A DNA stretch of 15,675 bases from Vallitaleaceae bacterium. GTDB taxonomy: Bacteria > Bacillota > Clostridia > Lachnospirales > Vallitaleaceae. The notes beneath the pieces are model-generated. The model saw nothing but the letters and a program-made list of their open reading frames with translations, was not told the origin of the DNA and ran no database searches. This document shows, piece after piece, positions 6,135 to 14,122 of this stretch. A program made the position numbers and the translations under genes. The stretch covers positions 1 through 15,675 of the forward strand of contig JAQICP010000514.1 in assembly GCA_027858555.1 (NCBI GenBank), in the 5' to 3' direction. Each line of letters opens with the position of its first letter. Positions within the stretch are counted from its first letter, which is position 1.

Positions 6135-7685
6135 ATGTGTAAAAGGAGATTAGGATTATATGGACGAAGATCACATAGGTTAATTAGCGCGCTAGCTATT
6201 ATTATGGCAAGTGTGCTACTGCTTACAAGTTGTAGTTTATTTGTAAGAGAATCTAGTGAAGAAGAGGCAGAGAAACTTGTTAAAGATGGTAAATTTGATG
6301 AAGCAGTTGAAATGTACGAAGAGCTTATTGATGAAGATGAAGAAAATCATGATTTGTGGGTTGGGCTTGTAGAAGTACATATGGAAGAAGAAGAATGGGA
6401 AGCTGCAGCAGATGTCATGAAGGATTGGGCGGATATTATAGAAGAAATCTACGAAGATGATCCAGAGGAAGTAGAGGATGCTATAAAAGATTACCAGGAT
6501 TTGAAAGAAGAAATTGAAGATGAGGATGAGGATGTATCTGTTTATGTTTTGGAAATTGGTGATATGTCAAATGAAGTAGAAGCAGTTGAAGAACCGGTTG
6601 AAGAACCAGTTGAAGAAGCAGTTGAAGAAGCAGTTGAAGAACCGGTTGAAGAAGCAGTTGAAGAAGAAATGGTGGAATTGATAAAAGTAGGTATGGTCAC
6701 TGACTCTGGTACAATTGACGATAAGTCATTTAATCAAGGGACATGGGAAGGGATACTAGCTTATGCAGAACTAGGTACAATAGAGCCTAAGTATTTACAA
6801 CCTGAAGGTGAAAGTGAGACTGATTATATCAATGCTATCACAAACTTAGTTGACGCAGGTTATGAGATTATTGTGACTCCTGGATTTAAATTTGAATCAG
6901 CAATTTATGCAGTTCAATATATGTTCCCTGATATCAAATTCATTTTAATTGATGGTATGCCACATTCTGCAGATTACTCACTATATGAAACAGCAGCTAA
7001 TGTTGCTTCTATCTTCTTTTATGAGCATGAAGCTGGTTTTTTAGCAGGTGTTGTAGCAGCTTTAGAATCCAATACTGGTAAATTAGGTTTTATTGGAGGT
7101 ATGGAAATTCCGCCTGTTCAAAAATTTGGATGGGGATTTGTAGCTGGTGTACAGTATGCGAACGATACATTTGGCACAGATGCAGAAGTAACTAATTACT
7201 TATACCAAGGATCTTTCTCAGAAGTAGCTGCAGGACAACAAATTGCATCAGGTATGTACGATGAAGGCATAGACATTATTTTTGCAGCAGCAGGTGGCGT
7301 TGGCGTTGGCGTTATTAATGAAGCTAAGGACCGAGGCTCTAATGGTGAAAATGTATTTGTTATAGGTGTGGATAGTGATCAATATATTGATGGTATTTAT
7401 GAAGGCGACAAATCAATCATTTTAACTTCAGCTATAAAAAAAGTAGACGTAGCAGCTTATGATTATATCGATGCAGCAATTAATGGTACATTTAGAGGTG
7501 GAACTAGTACGATTATGACATTAGCGGATAATGCTGTTGGTCTTCCTGCTGAAAATCCAAACCTTTCAATGGATACAATGAATAAGGTTAATCAAGTAAA
7601 GGCAACGGTAATATCAGGAAGCGTAGTTGTTCCATCAACAGTTGAAGAAATTAATAACTTTTTAGGATATAATTTCGCTGAATGA
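6135..7685 (+). CDS. BMP-family substrate-binding lipoprotein with N-terminal TPR-like module
   Basis: A 516-residue extracytoplasmic lipoprotein. The start is ATG 6135, with AAAGGAG at 6123-6129; an in-frame TTG at 6114 lies ahead of that site and is unlikely. The signal peptide ends in lipobox LLTSC (C33). Residues ~36-130 are very acidic and contain two TPR-like helix pairs ('KDGKFDEAVEMYEELIDED', 'WVGLVEVHMEEEEWEAAADV'). A seven-fold VEEP/VEEA linker follows. The C-terminal ~340 residues are a BMP/PnrA-type binding domain beginning IKVGMVTDSGTIDDKSFNQG, with 'GFIGGMEIPPV' and 'VIGVDSDQY' typical of nucleoside-binding members. Such proteins normally work with an ABC ATPase and two permeases; none are adjacent. 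It may serve a distant transporter or act as a receptor. The TPR fusion is unusual. Confidence 0.85.
   Translation: MCKRRLGLYGRRSHRLISALAIIMASVLLLTSCSLFVRESSEEEAEKLVKDGKFDEAVEMYEELIDEDEENHDLWVGLVEVHMEEEEWEAAADVMKDWADIIEEIYEDDPEEVEDAIKDYQDLKEEIEDEDEDVSVYVLEIGDMSNEVEAVEEPVEEPVEEAVEEAVEEPVEEAVEEEMVELIKVGMVTDSGTIDDKSFNQGTWEGILAYAELGTIEPKYLQPEGESETDYINAITNLVDAGYEIIVTPGFKFESAIYAVQYMFPDIKFILIDGMPHSADYSLYETAANVASIFFYEHEAGFLAGVVAALESNTGKLGFIGGMEIPPVQKFGWGFVAGVQYANDTFGTDAEVTNYLYQGSFSEVAAGQQIASGMYDEGIDIIFAAAGGVGVGVINEAKDRGSNGENVFVIGVDSDQYIDGIYEGDKSIILTSAIKKVDVAAYDYIDAAINGTFRGGTSTIMTLADNAVGLPAENPNLSMDTMNKVNQVKATVISGSVVVPSTVEEINNFLGYNFAE
6585..6668 (+). repeat. Seven tandem 12-bp coding repeats (VEEP/VEEA linker)
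   Basis: Seven in-frame units of GTTGAAGAA followed by CCG, CCA, GCA or, in the last unit, GAA, encoding VEEP, VEEP, VEEA, VEEA, VEEP, VEEA, VEEE. The near-identical DNA makes the array prone to slippage in whole 4-residue steps, so its length may vary between strains. It forms an acidic spacer between the TPR-like module and the binding domain. Confidence 0.9.
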
Positions 7686-7726
7686 TATATTACAATTGAA
7701 TGACAAGGACATCATATACCTTTGAC

Positions 7727-7755
7727 TTGCCACCACCAATATGCTAGCATATACT
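7727..7755 (+). promoter_or_regulatory. Probable sigma-A promoter of the 115-residue protein gene
   Basis: TTGCCA (7727-7732), a 17-base spacer and TATACT (7750-7755), each one base from consensus. A start near 7762 gives a leader of about 150 bases. That leader contains short inverted repeats AAGCAC/GTGCTT (7760-7765, 7785-7790) and CTTC/GAAG (7788-7791, 7797-7800) but no clear terminator. Confidence 0.55.
7739..7752. promoter_or_regulatory. Candidate operator: 14-bp perfect palindrome within a promoter
   Basis: ATATGCTAGCATAT is a perfect palindrome occupying the spacer and the first bases of the -10 element of the promoter at 7727-7755. A dimeric repressor bound here would block RNA polymerase. 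No adjacent regulator gene suggests itself. Confidence 0.45.
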
Positions 7756-7911
7756 ATACAAGCACATGGTGTAACACAGAGGTCGTGCTTCTTAACGAAG
7801 TCGAGTAGATATGGGAAATATATGACATAAGTTGGCAATTAGTTGCTTTTATTTGTGATATTGATTTCTTGTAGGTTACTGGACTTTTTTTATTTGAAGG
7901 GAGCAATACTT

Positions 7912-8259
7912 ATGAAACGAAGAAGCAGATATATATCTAACAAGATCACATCAACAAAAGGCACAGCTAATACAGGGTGGGCCATGACCACTGCATTAAC
8001 GCCAGATTTCTATACATATGAAGTTCATGTGGGAGAGCTATTTCATATGATCAGTTCGTTCCTTAGTGAGAAATATGTGATGCCAGATGATGCATCCATA
8101 GTTGTAAAATGGTCAGAAGATGGCAGGCGTTGTCATTTCATGATTGGTGACACCATCTGCCAGTTAGATGAATTATATGACTTGCTCTATGAAAAGGCCT
8201 ATGATTATGAGTTTGATATTAACTTGGTTACGAAGGAAATTAGTTTGCTTGGTCACTAG
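7912..8259 (+). CDS. Small protein of unknown function
   Basis: A 115-residue protein, MKRRSRYISNKITSTKGTAN onward, starting at ATG 7912 with AAGGGAG at 7897-7903 spaced 8 bases; the open frame extends further upstream but without a comparable site. The N-terminal ~35 residues are basic and polar. The rest is mixed alpha/beta with 'FYTYEVHVGELFHMISSFLSEKY' (in two parts FYTYEVHVGELF and HMISSFLSEKY), 'ASIVVKWSEDGRRCHFMIGD' and an acidic C terminus. No signal peptide, membrane segment or family recognised. It has its own promoter with a palindromic operator candidate. The last ~60 coding bases plus 10 bases past the stop are repeated at 9671-9743. Confidence 0.65.
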   Translation: MKRRSRYISNKITSTKGTANTGWAMTTALTPDFYTYEVHVGELFHMISSFLSEKYVMPDDASIVVKWSEDGRRCHFMIGDTICQLDELYDLLYEKAYDYEFDINLVTKEISLLGH

Positions 8260-8269
8260 ATCTTGAATT
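8197..8269 (+). repeat. Direct repeat, copy 1 (3' end of the 115-residue protein gene)
   Basis: From GCCTATGATTATGAG to GATCTTGAATT, matching 9671-9743 at all but about four of 73 positions, with no gaps (offset 1474). It includes the stop codon and a few bases beyond. Confidence 0.85.
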
Positions 8270-8285
8270 AGTGGCAGATTATGTC

Positions 8286-8306
8286 ATCACAAGTAGTGAT
8301 TTTCTT
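8286..8306 (+). terminator. Weak candidate terminator between convergent genes
   Basis: ATCAC-AAGTA-GTGAT followed by TTTCTT, 26 bases after the stop of the 115-residue protein gene. The stem is only 5 bp, so termination strength is doubtful, but the position between two convergent genes is right. Confidence 0.3.
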
Positions 8307-8327
8307 ATACTAACTCAAGTTATAATA

Positions 8328-9548
8328 CTAAACCATATGCTTCATTCCGTTGATTGAGGCCTCTTCGTCTTCTTTGATAGGAACAATAATACAACGTTGA
8401 CCATTAATGAGCTCGGTTCTAACATCAGGTAGTTTATCAGGCTTTACATGGAGCACAACAGCATAGTTTTGTGGATGGCTTTCTTCAAGTATGTTCTCTA
8501 GGCTCTCAACTTTTTTAAGCAGTTGTGCTTCTTTTTTCTTATGAGCATTTGCTTTAATTAGTTTTGCATCAACTAGGGTTTCCGCCAGCGGAAGATCTTC
8601 ACCGAACTCTTCTGTGTAAGAGGCTTCAATTTTGGCGGTTGCTTCTTCTGACACACCACTGTTTATTAATATGGCCTTTACCTTTTCCTTAGATAAAGGG
8701 ATAGGTTTTGAATCTGTAGCCTCGTAGATTTCACCTTGTTCTTCAATCATGGTATTCAGGTTTTCCTGTATATCTGTATATATCTTTTCAGAGATTTCAT
8801 CATCAGTGCCAACAGTGCTTTTGATTATTGACTGAAAAGTTTCTCTTTGAATGGTTGCTGTTTGTTTTGATTGGCAGCCCAAAGTGTTCTCCATTAATTT
8901 TGGATGAGGCTCTTTTGTATTTTTAGTATAGTACATAAGGGCGTTAACATCTGAACTTCGATCTATGAAGGCTGGGTATACAAAACCCAGGGTTGGAACT
9001 GTAACAACCCAATCTCTGATTCTTGCTTTTATTTTCCCTTCTTCCTTAAAATAACCAAGACCTGGTTTGGAAAGTGAAACAGGGCATATTGCACATAGAA
9101 TATATTCATAGACCTCTTCGGAGTCATCCATTTTTATATTATCGCTAGTCTTAACTATCACATCATATGCATCATGAAAAATCACAATCAAGTAGTTACC
9201 AGAAATATCACAATTATCTATAATAGAGTCATAAAGCTGGCCAAGTAATTGGTCATCTTTTAATTTGCTTTTCCTTAACCTCATAAGAAAATTCTGCTTT
9301 TCACTTTCAAAATTATCATCTAATGAGAAGCCCAGTTCTAATAAATTGTTACCAACACCACCAGATAATACTTTCTTGCTGATTTCCAAATATTTGAATA
9401 AATCTGTATCAGGTAAAGTCAAAAAAGTTTCTCTAAATTCCAGAACTTTTTCCTTTTCAACATTTACATAACAGCCACACATTTTAGTGAAGGTACAGTC
9501 TTCTTTTTTAAAGCGTCTCTTTAATTCAAGTATATCTTTTCTATTCAT
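8328..9548 (-). CDS. DUF4317 family protein
   Basis: A 406-residue soluble protein whose N terminus, MNRKDILELKRRFKKEDCTF, followed by TKMCGCYVN, is the hallmark of the DUF4317 family, a conserved uncharacterised family found mainly in Clostridia. The length is as expected. Conserved features include 'CGCYV' (~24-28), 'GFSLDD' (~73-78), 'NALMYYTKNTKEPHP' (~200-215) and the C-terminal 'VVLHVKPDKL' region; residues ~325-350 form a charged helix, possibly coiled coil. No signal peptide. It is transcribed opposite to its neighbours from its own promoter, after a GAGGT site (plus 9551-9555). It lies between two copies of a 73-bp repeat, which suggests a local rearrangement. Function unknown. Confidence 0.85.
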   Translation of the reverse strand: MNRKDILELKRRFKKEDCTFTKMCGCYVNVEKEKVLEFRETFLTLPDTDLFKYLEISKKVLSGGVGNNLLELGFSLDDNFESEKQNFLMRLRKSKLKDDQLLGQLYDSIIDNCDISGNYLIVIFHDAYDVIVKTSDNIKMDDSEEVYEYILCAICPVSLSKPGLGYFKEEGKIKARIRDWVVTVPTLGFVYPAFIDRSSDVNALMYYTKNTKEPHPKLMENTLGCQSKQTATIQRETFQSIIKSTVGTDDEISEKIYTDIQENLNTMIEEQGEIYEATDSKPIPLSKEKVKAILINSGVSEEATAKIEASYTEEFGEDLPLAETLVDAKLIKANAHKKKEAQLLKKVESLENILEESHPQNYAVVLHVKPDKLPDVRTELINGQRCIIVPIKEDEEASINGMKHMV

Positions 9549-9588
9549 AAGACCTCGCTATATTGTTTTATTTGATATGTCATATATA

Positions 9589-9616
9589 AGTATAGTCATT
9601 TTTGGGGATTAATCAA
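9589..9616 (-). promoter_or_regulatory. Probable promoter of the DUF4317 gene
   Basis: Minus strand TTGATT (plus 9611-9616), 16-base spacer, TATACT (plus 9589-9594). This places the start about 35 bases before the ATG. Confidence 0.45.
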
Positions 9617-9670
9617 TCACTATTTGTGAAATATTAGCAGGGATCCTCCATGATGTTGATGGTGCCTTAC

Positions 9671-9743
9671 GCCTATGATTATGAGTTTGATATTAACTCA
9701 GTTACGCAGGAAATTAGTTTGCTTGGTCACTAGATCTGGAATT
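9671..9743 (+). pseudogene. Direct repeat, copy 2: orphan 3' fragment of the 115-residue protein gene
   Basis: Read in frame this gives YDYEFDINSVTQEISLLGH and a stop, against YDYEFDINLVTKEISLLGH in the intact gene. No start or upstream part of the gene remains here; sequence before 9671 is unrelated. It is therefore the relic of a second copy, or of a duplication, now separated from the intact gene by the DUF4317 gene. The remainder of 9549-9948 holds only promoters and no supported gene. Confidence 0.75.
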
Positions 9744-9890
9744 CATTTCACACAAAAGAGAAGCATGATGGGCTGTGGATTATTAAAAGACTTGATAGAT
9801 AGCATACCCAGTGGTAATATTATAGGGCTAGCAATCACTTTTTATAGGCAGGATGGACGATTTAGTGAGATGTGATTAGAATGTGTTTGT

Positions 9891-9919
9891 TAGACATTAT
9901 ATAGGATTAAGAATATAAT
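9891..9919 (+). promoter_or_regulatory. Strong sigma-A promoter of the TRAP regulatory operon
   Basis: TAGACA (9891-9896), exact 17-base spacer, perfect TATAAT (9914-9919). Transcription starts near 9926, only about 23 bases before the kinase start. Confidence 0.65.
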
Positions 9920-9948
9920 GAGATGATAAAAAGAAGGGACATAATATT

Positions 9949-11442
9949 TTGTATAAAAAAATCAGCAAGGCCTGGAGCGGTTGGTCAATTAGAATTAAGT
10001 TTTTCGTATCTATTTTCATAGTATTAGCCATATCAGCTACGTTCAATCTGTACTTGAACAACAGTAACTATGCGACTACTGATCAGTTCAACAGTACAAT
10101 GATGAACTACTATACAATCAATAATCTGCAGCAGCTTGTAAAAGAGAACCGCAGAGCGCTTGACAATTATCTAAGCACATTGGATACGAATGAAAAAGAT
10201 GATTATGAAACAACTAAAAATGCCATAGTTGGTATGCTAGAACCAATGTATAACAGCTATTCAACGATGGAGATCTATTTCAGTATCAAAGCGATTATCA
10301 ATTCTACGGACAATTATTTTGAGAATTTTGATGAGGCAATTATACAAAAAGAAATTGGGAATAAAAAATATTATGAAGTGTATTATGCCGGTATCGATAT
10401 TCAGCAGTATACCAATAATTACATTCAGAAACTGTTGGACCAGAGTGTATCTGAAGGTGCGAAGCGTTACAATCAGCTCGTTGAAAAAGCTGATATTATG
10501 CGTCATATCTCCGTGATTGTCATTGTTGGCGGTTTCGCATTGGCTATTATAATAGGGCTGCTGCTGTCCAATTACCTTGTTAAACCCATTAAACGTTTGG
10601 CAGAGATTTCCATGCACATGGCAAGGGGTGACCTAGAAGTTGATTCGATGCCCATCACCTCAAAAGATGAGCTTGGGGTACTTGCGGAGTCTTTTAATAT
10701 TATGAGTGAGAATATTAACATATACGTTAAAGGTCTGGAAGAAAAAGTTGAAATTAAGAAGAAACTGTATGAGGAAGAACTGAAAACGGTTTATATGGAG
10801 CGGTTAGTTAAGGATGCCAAGTATGAGGTGCTCCAATCGCAGATCAATCCTCATTTTTTATTCAATACACTGAATTCAATCTCTCGAATGGCCATGTTTG
10901 AAAAAGCACGAGACACAAGGCGGATTACAGAAGCATTGTCTAATCTATTTCGTTATCGGTTGACCCAGAATAAGACCATGGTTACCTTGGCTGAAGAGCT
11001 GCATATTGTAGGCGAATATATCTACCTTCAACAAGTTCGTTTTGGTGAGCGGCTACAGTATACTCAGGTGGTTGATGAGGCTTGTATGGATACGGTTATA
11101 CCTGTCTTTTTATTACAGCCAATTGTTGAAAATGCAATCATTCATGGAATCGAACCCAAAGTGGATGGCGGTACTGTCAGTATTAATGTTTCTATGGAGA
11201 AGAAAGAAGATGGCATACCTAGGGTTGCTATCCGCGTAATAGATACAGGTATTGGTATGACACAAGACCAACTTCAAAAAGTTAAGATGTATAGCACAGA
11301 GCAAAGAGACAGTATCGGTGTTGGTAATGTCTATCAGCGATTTATGGCTGCCAGCAATCAGACTGGAGAATTTTCAATAGATAGCGATAAGGACGTAGGG
11401 ATCACTGTTACTTTTATATTTGAGAAAGGGGTATTTTTATGA
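9949..11442 (+). CDS. YesM-type sensor histidine kinase of the TRAP locus
   Basis: A 497-residue membrane histidine kinase. The start is TTG 9949, with AGAAGGG at 9932-9938; no in-frame ATG is better placed. Order: short cytoplasmic tail, TM1 (~17-37), extracytoplasmic domain of ~150 residues (helical, Y/N-rich, no Cache signature evident), TM2 (~186-208), HAMP (~209-262), coiled linker, His_kinase domain with the phospho-acceptor H302 in QINPHFLFN, then an ATP-binding domain with N395 (QPIVENAIIHG), D432 in DTGIGM and the glycine stretch SIGVGNVYQRF. All catalytic residues are present. It pairs with the AraC-type response regulator one gene downstream. Its stop overlaps the start of a DctP-like binding protein, suggesting that protein helps it sense ligand. 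LytS/YesM class by sequence. Confidence 0.9.
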   Translation: MYKKISKAWSGWSIRIKFFVSIFIVLAISATFNLYLNNSNYATTDQFNSTMMNYYTINNLQQLVKENRRALDNYLSTLDTNEKDDYETTKNAIVGMLEPMYNSYSTMEIYFSIKAIINSTDNYFENFDEAIIQKEIGNKKYYEVYYAGIDIQQYTNNYIQKLLDQSVSEGAKRYNQLVEKADIMRHISVIVIVGGFALAIIIGLLLSNYLVKPIKRLAEISMHMARGDLEVDSMPITSKDELGVLAESFNIMSENINIYVKGLEEKVEIKKKLYEEELKTVYMERLVKDAKYEVLQSQINPHFLFNTLNSISRMAMFEKARDTRRITEALSNLFRYRLTQNKTMVTLAEELHIVGEYIYLQQVRFGERLQYTQVVDEACMDTVIPVFLLQPIVENAIIHGIEPKVDGGTVSINVSMEKKEDGIPRVAIRVIDTGIGMTQDQLQKVKMYSTEQRDSIGVGNVYQRFMAASNQTGEFSIDSDKDVGITVTFIFEKGVFL

Positions 11443-12452
11443 TGAATAAGAAATTAATGGTATGGTTGATTCTTTTGATTACAATAAGCTTAATACTCCA
11501 GGGGTGTTCTAGTGAACAGAAAAATCTGAAAGATACTTATTCGCAGACTTTTCGACTTGCTGAATCCCATCCCAGTGATCATCCCACAGCCAAGGCTGAC
11601 GTAGAGTTTGCCAAACGCGTAGAAGAGGAGACTGATGGAAGAATCAAGATTGTTGTTTATTTTGACAAGTCCTTAGGTGAGGAAAAAGATGTCACTAAAG
11701 AAGTGCAGTTTGGTGCAATCGACTTTTCTAGGGTATCCATTGCTCCCATGGCAGATATTGTCCCAGAGATGTATGTGCTACAGTTACCTTTTCTGTATGC
11801 GGATCGTGAACATATGTGGCGTGTCCTCAACAGTGAGATAGGAGACTACATGATAGATGCTGCGGCAGAACATGGCTTCATCGGCTTAACTTGGTTTGAT
11901 GCTGGTGCCAGAAGTTTTTACACAATAGATAAACCAATAACCAAGATGGAAGATCTAGAAGGCATGAGCATCCGGCTTCAGGAGAATAAGTTGATGCAAG
12001 ATATGGCAGATGCCATGAATTTTATCGGTGAAGGAAGGCCTTATGGAGAAGTATTTTCTCTCCTTCAACAGCATGAAGTGGACGGCGCTGAAAACAACTT
12101 TTCCAGTTATTTGACTGCCTCCCATTACCAAGTTGCCAAGTATTACACAATGGATGAACATCAGAGGGTGCCAGAACTGATCATTGCCAGTGAAGAGGCC
12201 AGGGCAAGTATCTCGGACGAAGATTGGGCAATCATTATGAGCGTGGCAAAAGAGACAACAGAGTATCAGAAACAGTTGTGGGAAGAAATGGAGATAGAAG
12301 CGAAAGAAAAGCTTGTCAGTGAAGGGGTCATAATGTTGGAGCCGGATGACCGTCAATCATTTGTTGATGCCGTAGCGCCTATCCATGAAAAATATGCTGA
12401 AGAGTATGGCGATCTGATACAACAGATTAAAGCCATGGCATATGAGAATTAA
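11439..12452 (+). CDS. DctP-type TRAP substrate-binding lipoprotein, probable co-sensor
   Basis: A 337-residue lipoprotein with signal MMNKKLMVWLILLITISLIL-QGC (lipobox LQGC, C23). The rest is a full TRAP DctP fold: AESHPSDHPTAKADVEFAKRV near the N terminus, 'LPFLYADREHMW' (~116-127), R158 in GARSFY, R179 in GMSIRLQEN and VDGAENN (~209-215). R158 and R179 occupy the positions of the two conserved arginines of SiaP-like proteins, the second of which binds the substrate carboxylate, so an organic-acid-type ligand is likely. The ATG overlaps the kinase stop (ATGATG at 11439), and AAAGGGG lies upstream. Because a second DctP gene sits with the permease, this copy inside the kinase-regulator pair most likely presents ligand to the kinase. 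That role is inferred. Confidence 0.85.
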   Translation: MMNKKLMVWLILLITISLILQGCSSEQKNLKDTYSQTFRLAESHPSDHPTAKADVEFAKRVEEETDGRIKIVVYFDKSLGEEKDVTKEVQFGAIDFSRVSIAPMADIVPEMYVLQLPFLYADREHMWRVLNSEIGDYMIDAAAEHGFIGLTWFDAGARSFYTIDKPITKMEDLEGMSIRLQENKLMQDMADAMNFIGEGRPYGEVFSLLQQHEVDGAENNFSSYLTASHYQVAKYYTMDEHQRVPELIIASEEARASISDEDWAIIMSVAKETTEYQKQLWEEMEIEAKEKLVSEGVIMLEPDDRQSFVDAVAPIHEKYAEEYGDLIQQIKAMAYEN

Positions 12453-12480
12453 CAAGATATATCATGAAAGGATATGATTT

Positions 12481-14058
12481 ATGTATAAGTTATTGGTTGT
12501 TGATGATGAAGCATTAGAGAGAAAAGCAATTAAGTTCATTGCCACGGACAGTGATTTAGAGATTTCAGAGATTAAAGAAGCAGTGAATGGAAAAGAGGCA
12601 CTCATAATTGCGGCTGAATTCCAACCGGATATCGTAACCTTAGATATCCGAATGCCTGGTTTAAGCGGCATAGAAGTAGGCCATATACTTAAAAAAATGA
12701 GACCGGAGATAAAGATAGTATTTGTAACTGCTTATGAAGAGTTTGAATATGCCCGGGAAGCTATAAAAATTGGTGCCCAGGAGTTCGTTGTCAAACCCAG
12801 TTCTGATGAGAATGTCATAAGCATACTAGGAGCTTGCATCAAGGCAATAGAGGAAGAGAAGCAGCAAAAAAATCATAGGGAAGCAATGGAAGTTAAGATT
12901 AACCGAATCTCTGGTTACCTGGAGAGTGAATTTGTGAATTCGGTGGTTAACGGTGAGATAGATGAACAGCAGGCAGAAGATTATCTGAAATTCATGCTGG
13001 ACCATTTCGTTGAAGGTTTTGGGATTGTTGTGGAGATTGATTTTTTAGAGGAAGATGATATAAGTCATATGCACAGGAATATGATTAAAAAACGTTTTGC
13101 AGGAAAGCTTGCCACACTGCTAGATAAGAATATCAACTTCATGCTAAATCAGGTGAAAAATACGATTTATATATTTGTTTTTGATTATTCCAGTGAGAGC
13201 AGAGTTTTATGCCGCAGACTAATTGAGGATGAGATTCAGATGTCCATTGAAGATTTTGAGGAACAGCTGAATGTTCATATCTATTACGGTTTTGGGGAAT
13301 GTTACAAAAAAATAGCACATCTGTGGAAATCATTTGCTCAGGCCAAAGTTGCGGCTAGAAACGTGATGCTTGATAATGAGGATAGAATGAATAAAGACGG
13401 TTATGTCATCTCTAATCTGGAATTTAGAGAGAATGAACTGTACTGGGCTATTATTAATGAAGAAGACGAGATCATACAAAAAGCCGACCACATACTCGAC
13501 AATATTATATTCACCACCAATGATATCAATGGCATTCGTCTACAGCTTTATGAATTTTTTATCATGCTTAATCGCTTTTTAGATAAGGAAAGTCAGATTA
13601 GATACGCAGTCCCTAAATCTCTATTTGAAGAGCTAAAGTATATTGAGTCACGAGGTGAAGCTAAGAAATACATTCATCAATACCTATACGAAGTAGTTGA
13701 ATCCATTCATAAGCAATCATCAGAGAAAGAGCCATTACTTGAAGACGTAGTCATACAATATATTGATAAGCATTTTGGCGAGGGGATAACCCTCGATGAT
13801 ATTGCTCATGAGATTGGGTTTAGTCAGTATTACTTTGGAAAGGTGTTTAAGAAGACATTTGATACGACTTTTACAGAGTATCTGACCAATATGCGCATTG
13901 AAAAAGCAAAGTCATATCTGATGGACAATACTGTTAGCGTCAAGGATGTCACCTACCGTGTCGGATATATGGATCCCAACTATTTTACAAGGGTGTTTAA
14001 AAAGCATGAGGGTATCACACCAACTGAATATAGGCGCAAATATACGAATCAGCACTAA
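12481..14058 (+). CDS. YesN-type response regulator with AraC DNA-binding domain
   Basis: A 525-residue cytoplasmic transcription factor. Residues 1-120 form a receiver domain with D8/D9, phospho-acceptor D55 in TLDIRMPG, the switch threonine in FVTAY and the conserved lysine in FVVKPSS. Residues ~125-410 are the poorly conserved middle region usual in YesN-type regulators. The last ~105 residues are a double helix-turn-helix AraC domain: 'ITLDDIAHEIGFSQYYFGKVFKK' (as ITLDDIAHEIGFSQ and YYFGKVFKK), then VSVKDVTYRVGYMDPNYFTR and 'FKKHEGITPTEYRRKY'. AAAGGA at 12467-12472 precedes the ATG by 8 bases. It should be phosphorylated by the upstream kinase and most likely activates the TRAP transporter genes immediately downstream. 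Confidence 0.92.
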   Translation: MYKLLVVDDEALERKAIKFIATDSDLEISEIKEAVNGKEALIIAAEFQPDIVTLDIRMPGLSGIEVGHILKKMRPEIKIVFVTAYEEFEYAREAIKIGAQEFVVKPSSDENVISILGACIKAIEEEKQQKNHREAMEVKINRISGYLESEFVNSVVNGEIDEQQAEDYLKFMLDHFVEGFGIVVEIDFLEEDDISHMHRNMIKKRFAGKLATLLDKNINFMLNQVKNTIYIFVFDYSSESRVLCRRLIEDEIQMSIEDFEEQLNVHIYYGFGECYKKIAHLWKSFAQAKVAARNVMLDNEDRMNKDGYVISNLEFRENELYWAIINEEDEIIQKADHILDNIIFTTNDINGIRLQLYEFFIMLNRFLDKESQIRYAVPKSLFEELKYIESRGEAKKYIHQYLYEVVESIHKQSSEKEPLLEDVVIQYIDKHFGEGITLDDIAHEIGFSQYYFGKVFKKTFDTTFTEYLTNMRIEKAKSYLMDNTVSVKDVTYRVGYMDPNYFTRVFKKHEGITPTEYRRKYTNQH

Positions 14059-14091
14059 TATGTCTAAATTGTACTATAACATCGCTTCATT

Positions 14092-14122
14092 GTGCTATTA
14101 CCTCATTCCTTCCAAGTGCTAT
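14092..14122 (+). promoter_or_regulatory. Direct repeat GTGCTAT, candidate response-regulator site
   Basis: GTGCTAT occurs at 14092-14098 and 14116-14122, 24 bases apart, in the short gap between the regulator gene and the second dctP. AraC-type activators often bind direct repeats. The second copy overlaps the -10 region, which is unusual for an activator, so this is tentative. Confidence 0.25.

Noticed and set aside
7760..7800. Leader inverted repeats AAGCAC/GTGCTT and CTTC/GAAG considered as a riboswitch or attenuator.
   Set aside because: The stems are short and mutually exclusive at best, no U-run follows, and no known riboswitch core could be recognised.
9675..9875. A 66-residue + strand ORF.
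   Set aside because: It runs out of frame across the duplicated gene fragment, which explains its sequence; there is no ribosome binding site and its composition is not protein-like.
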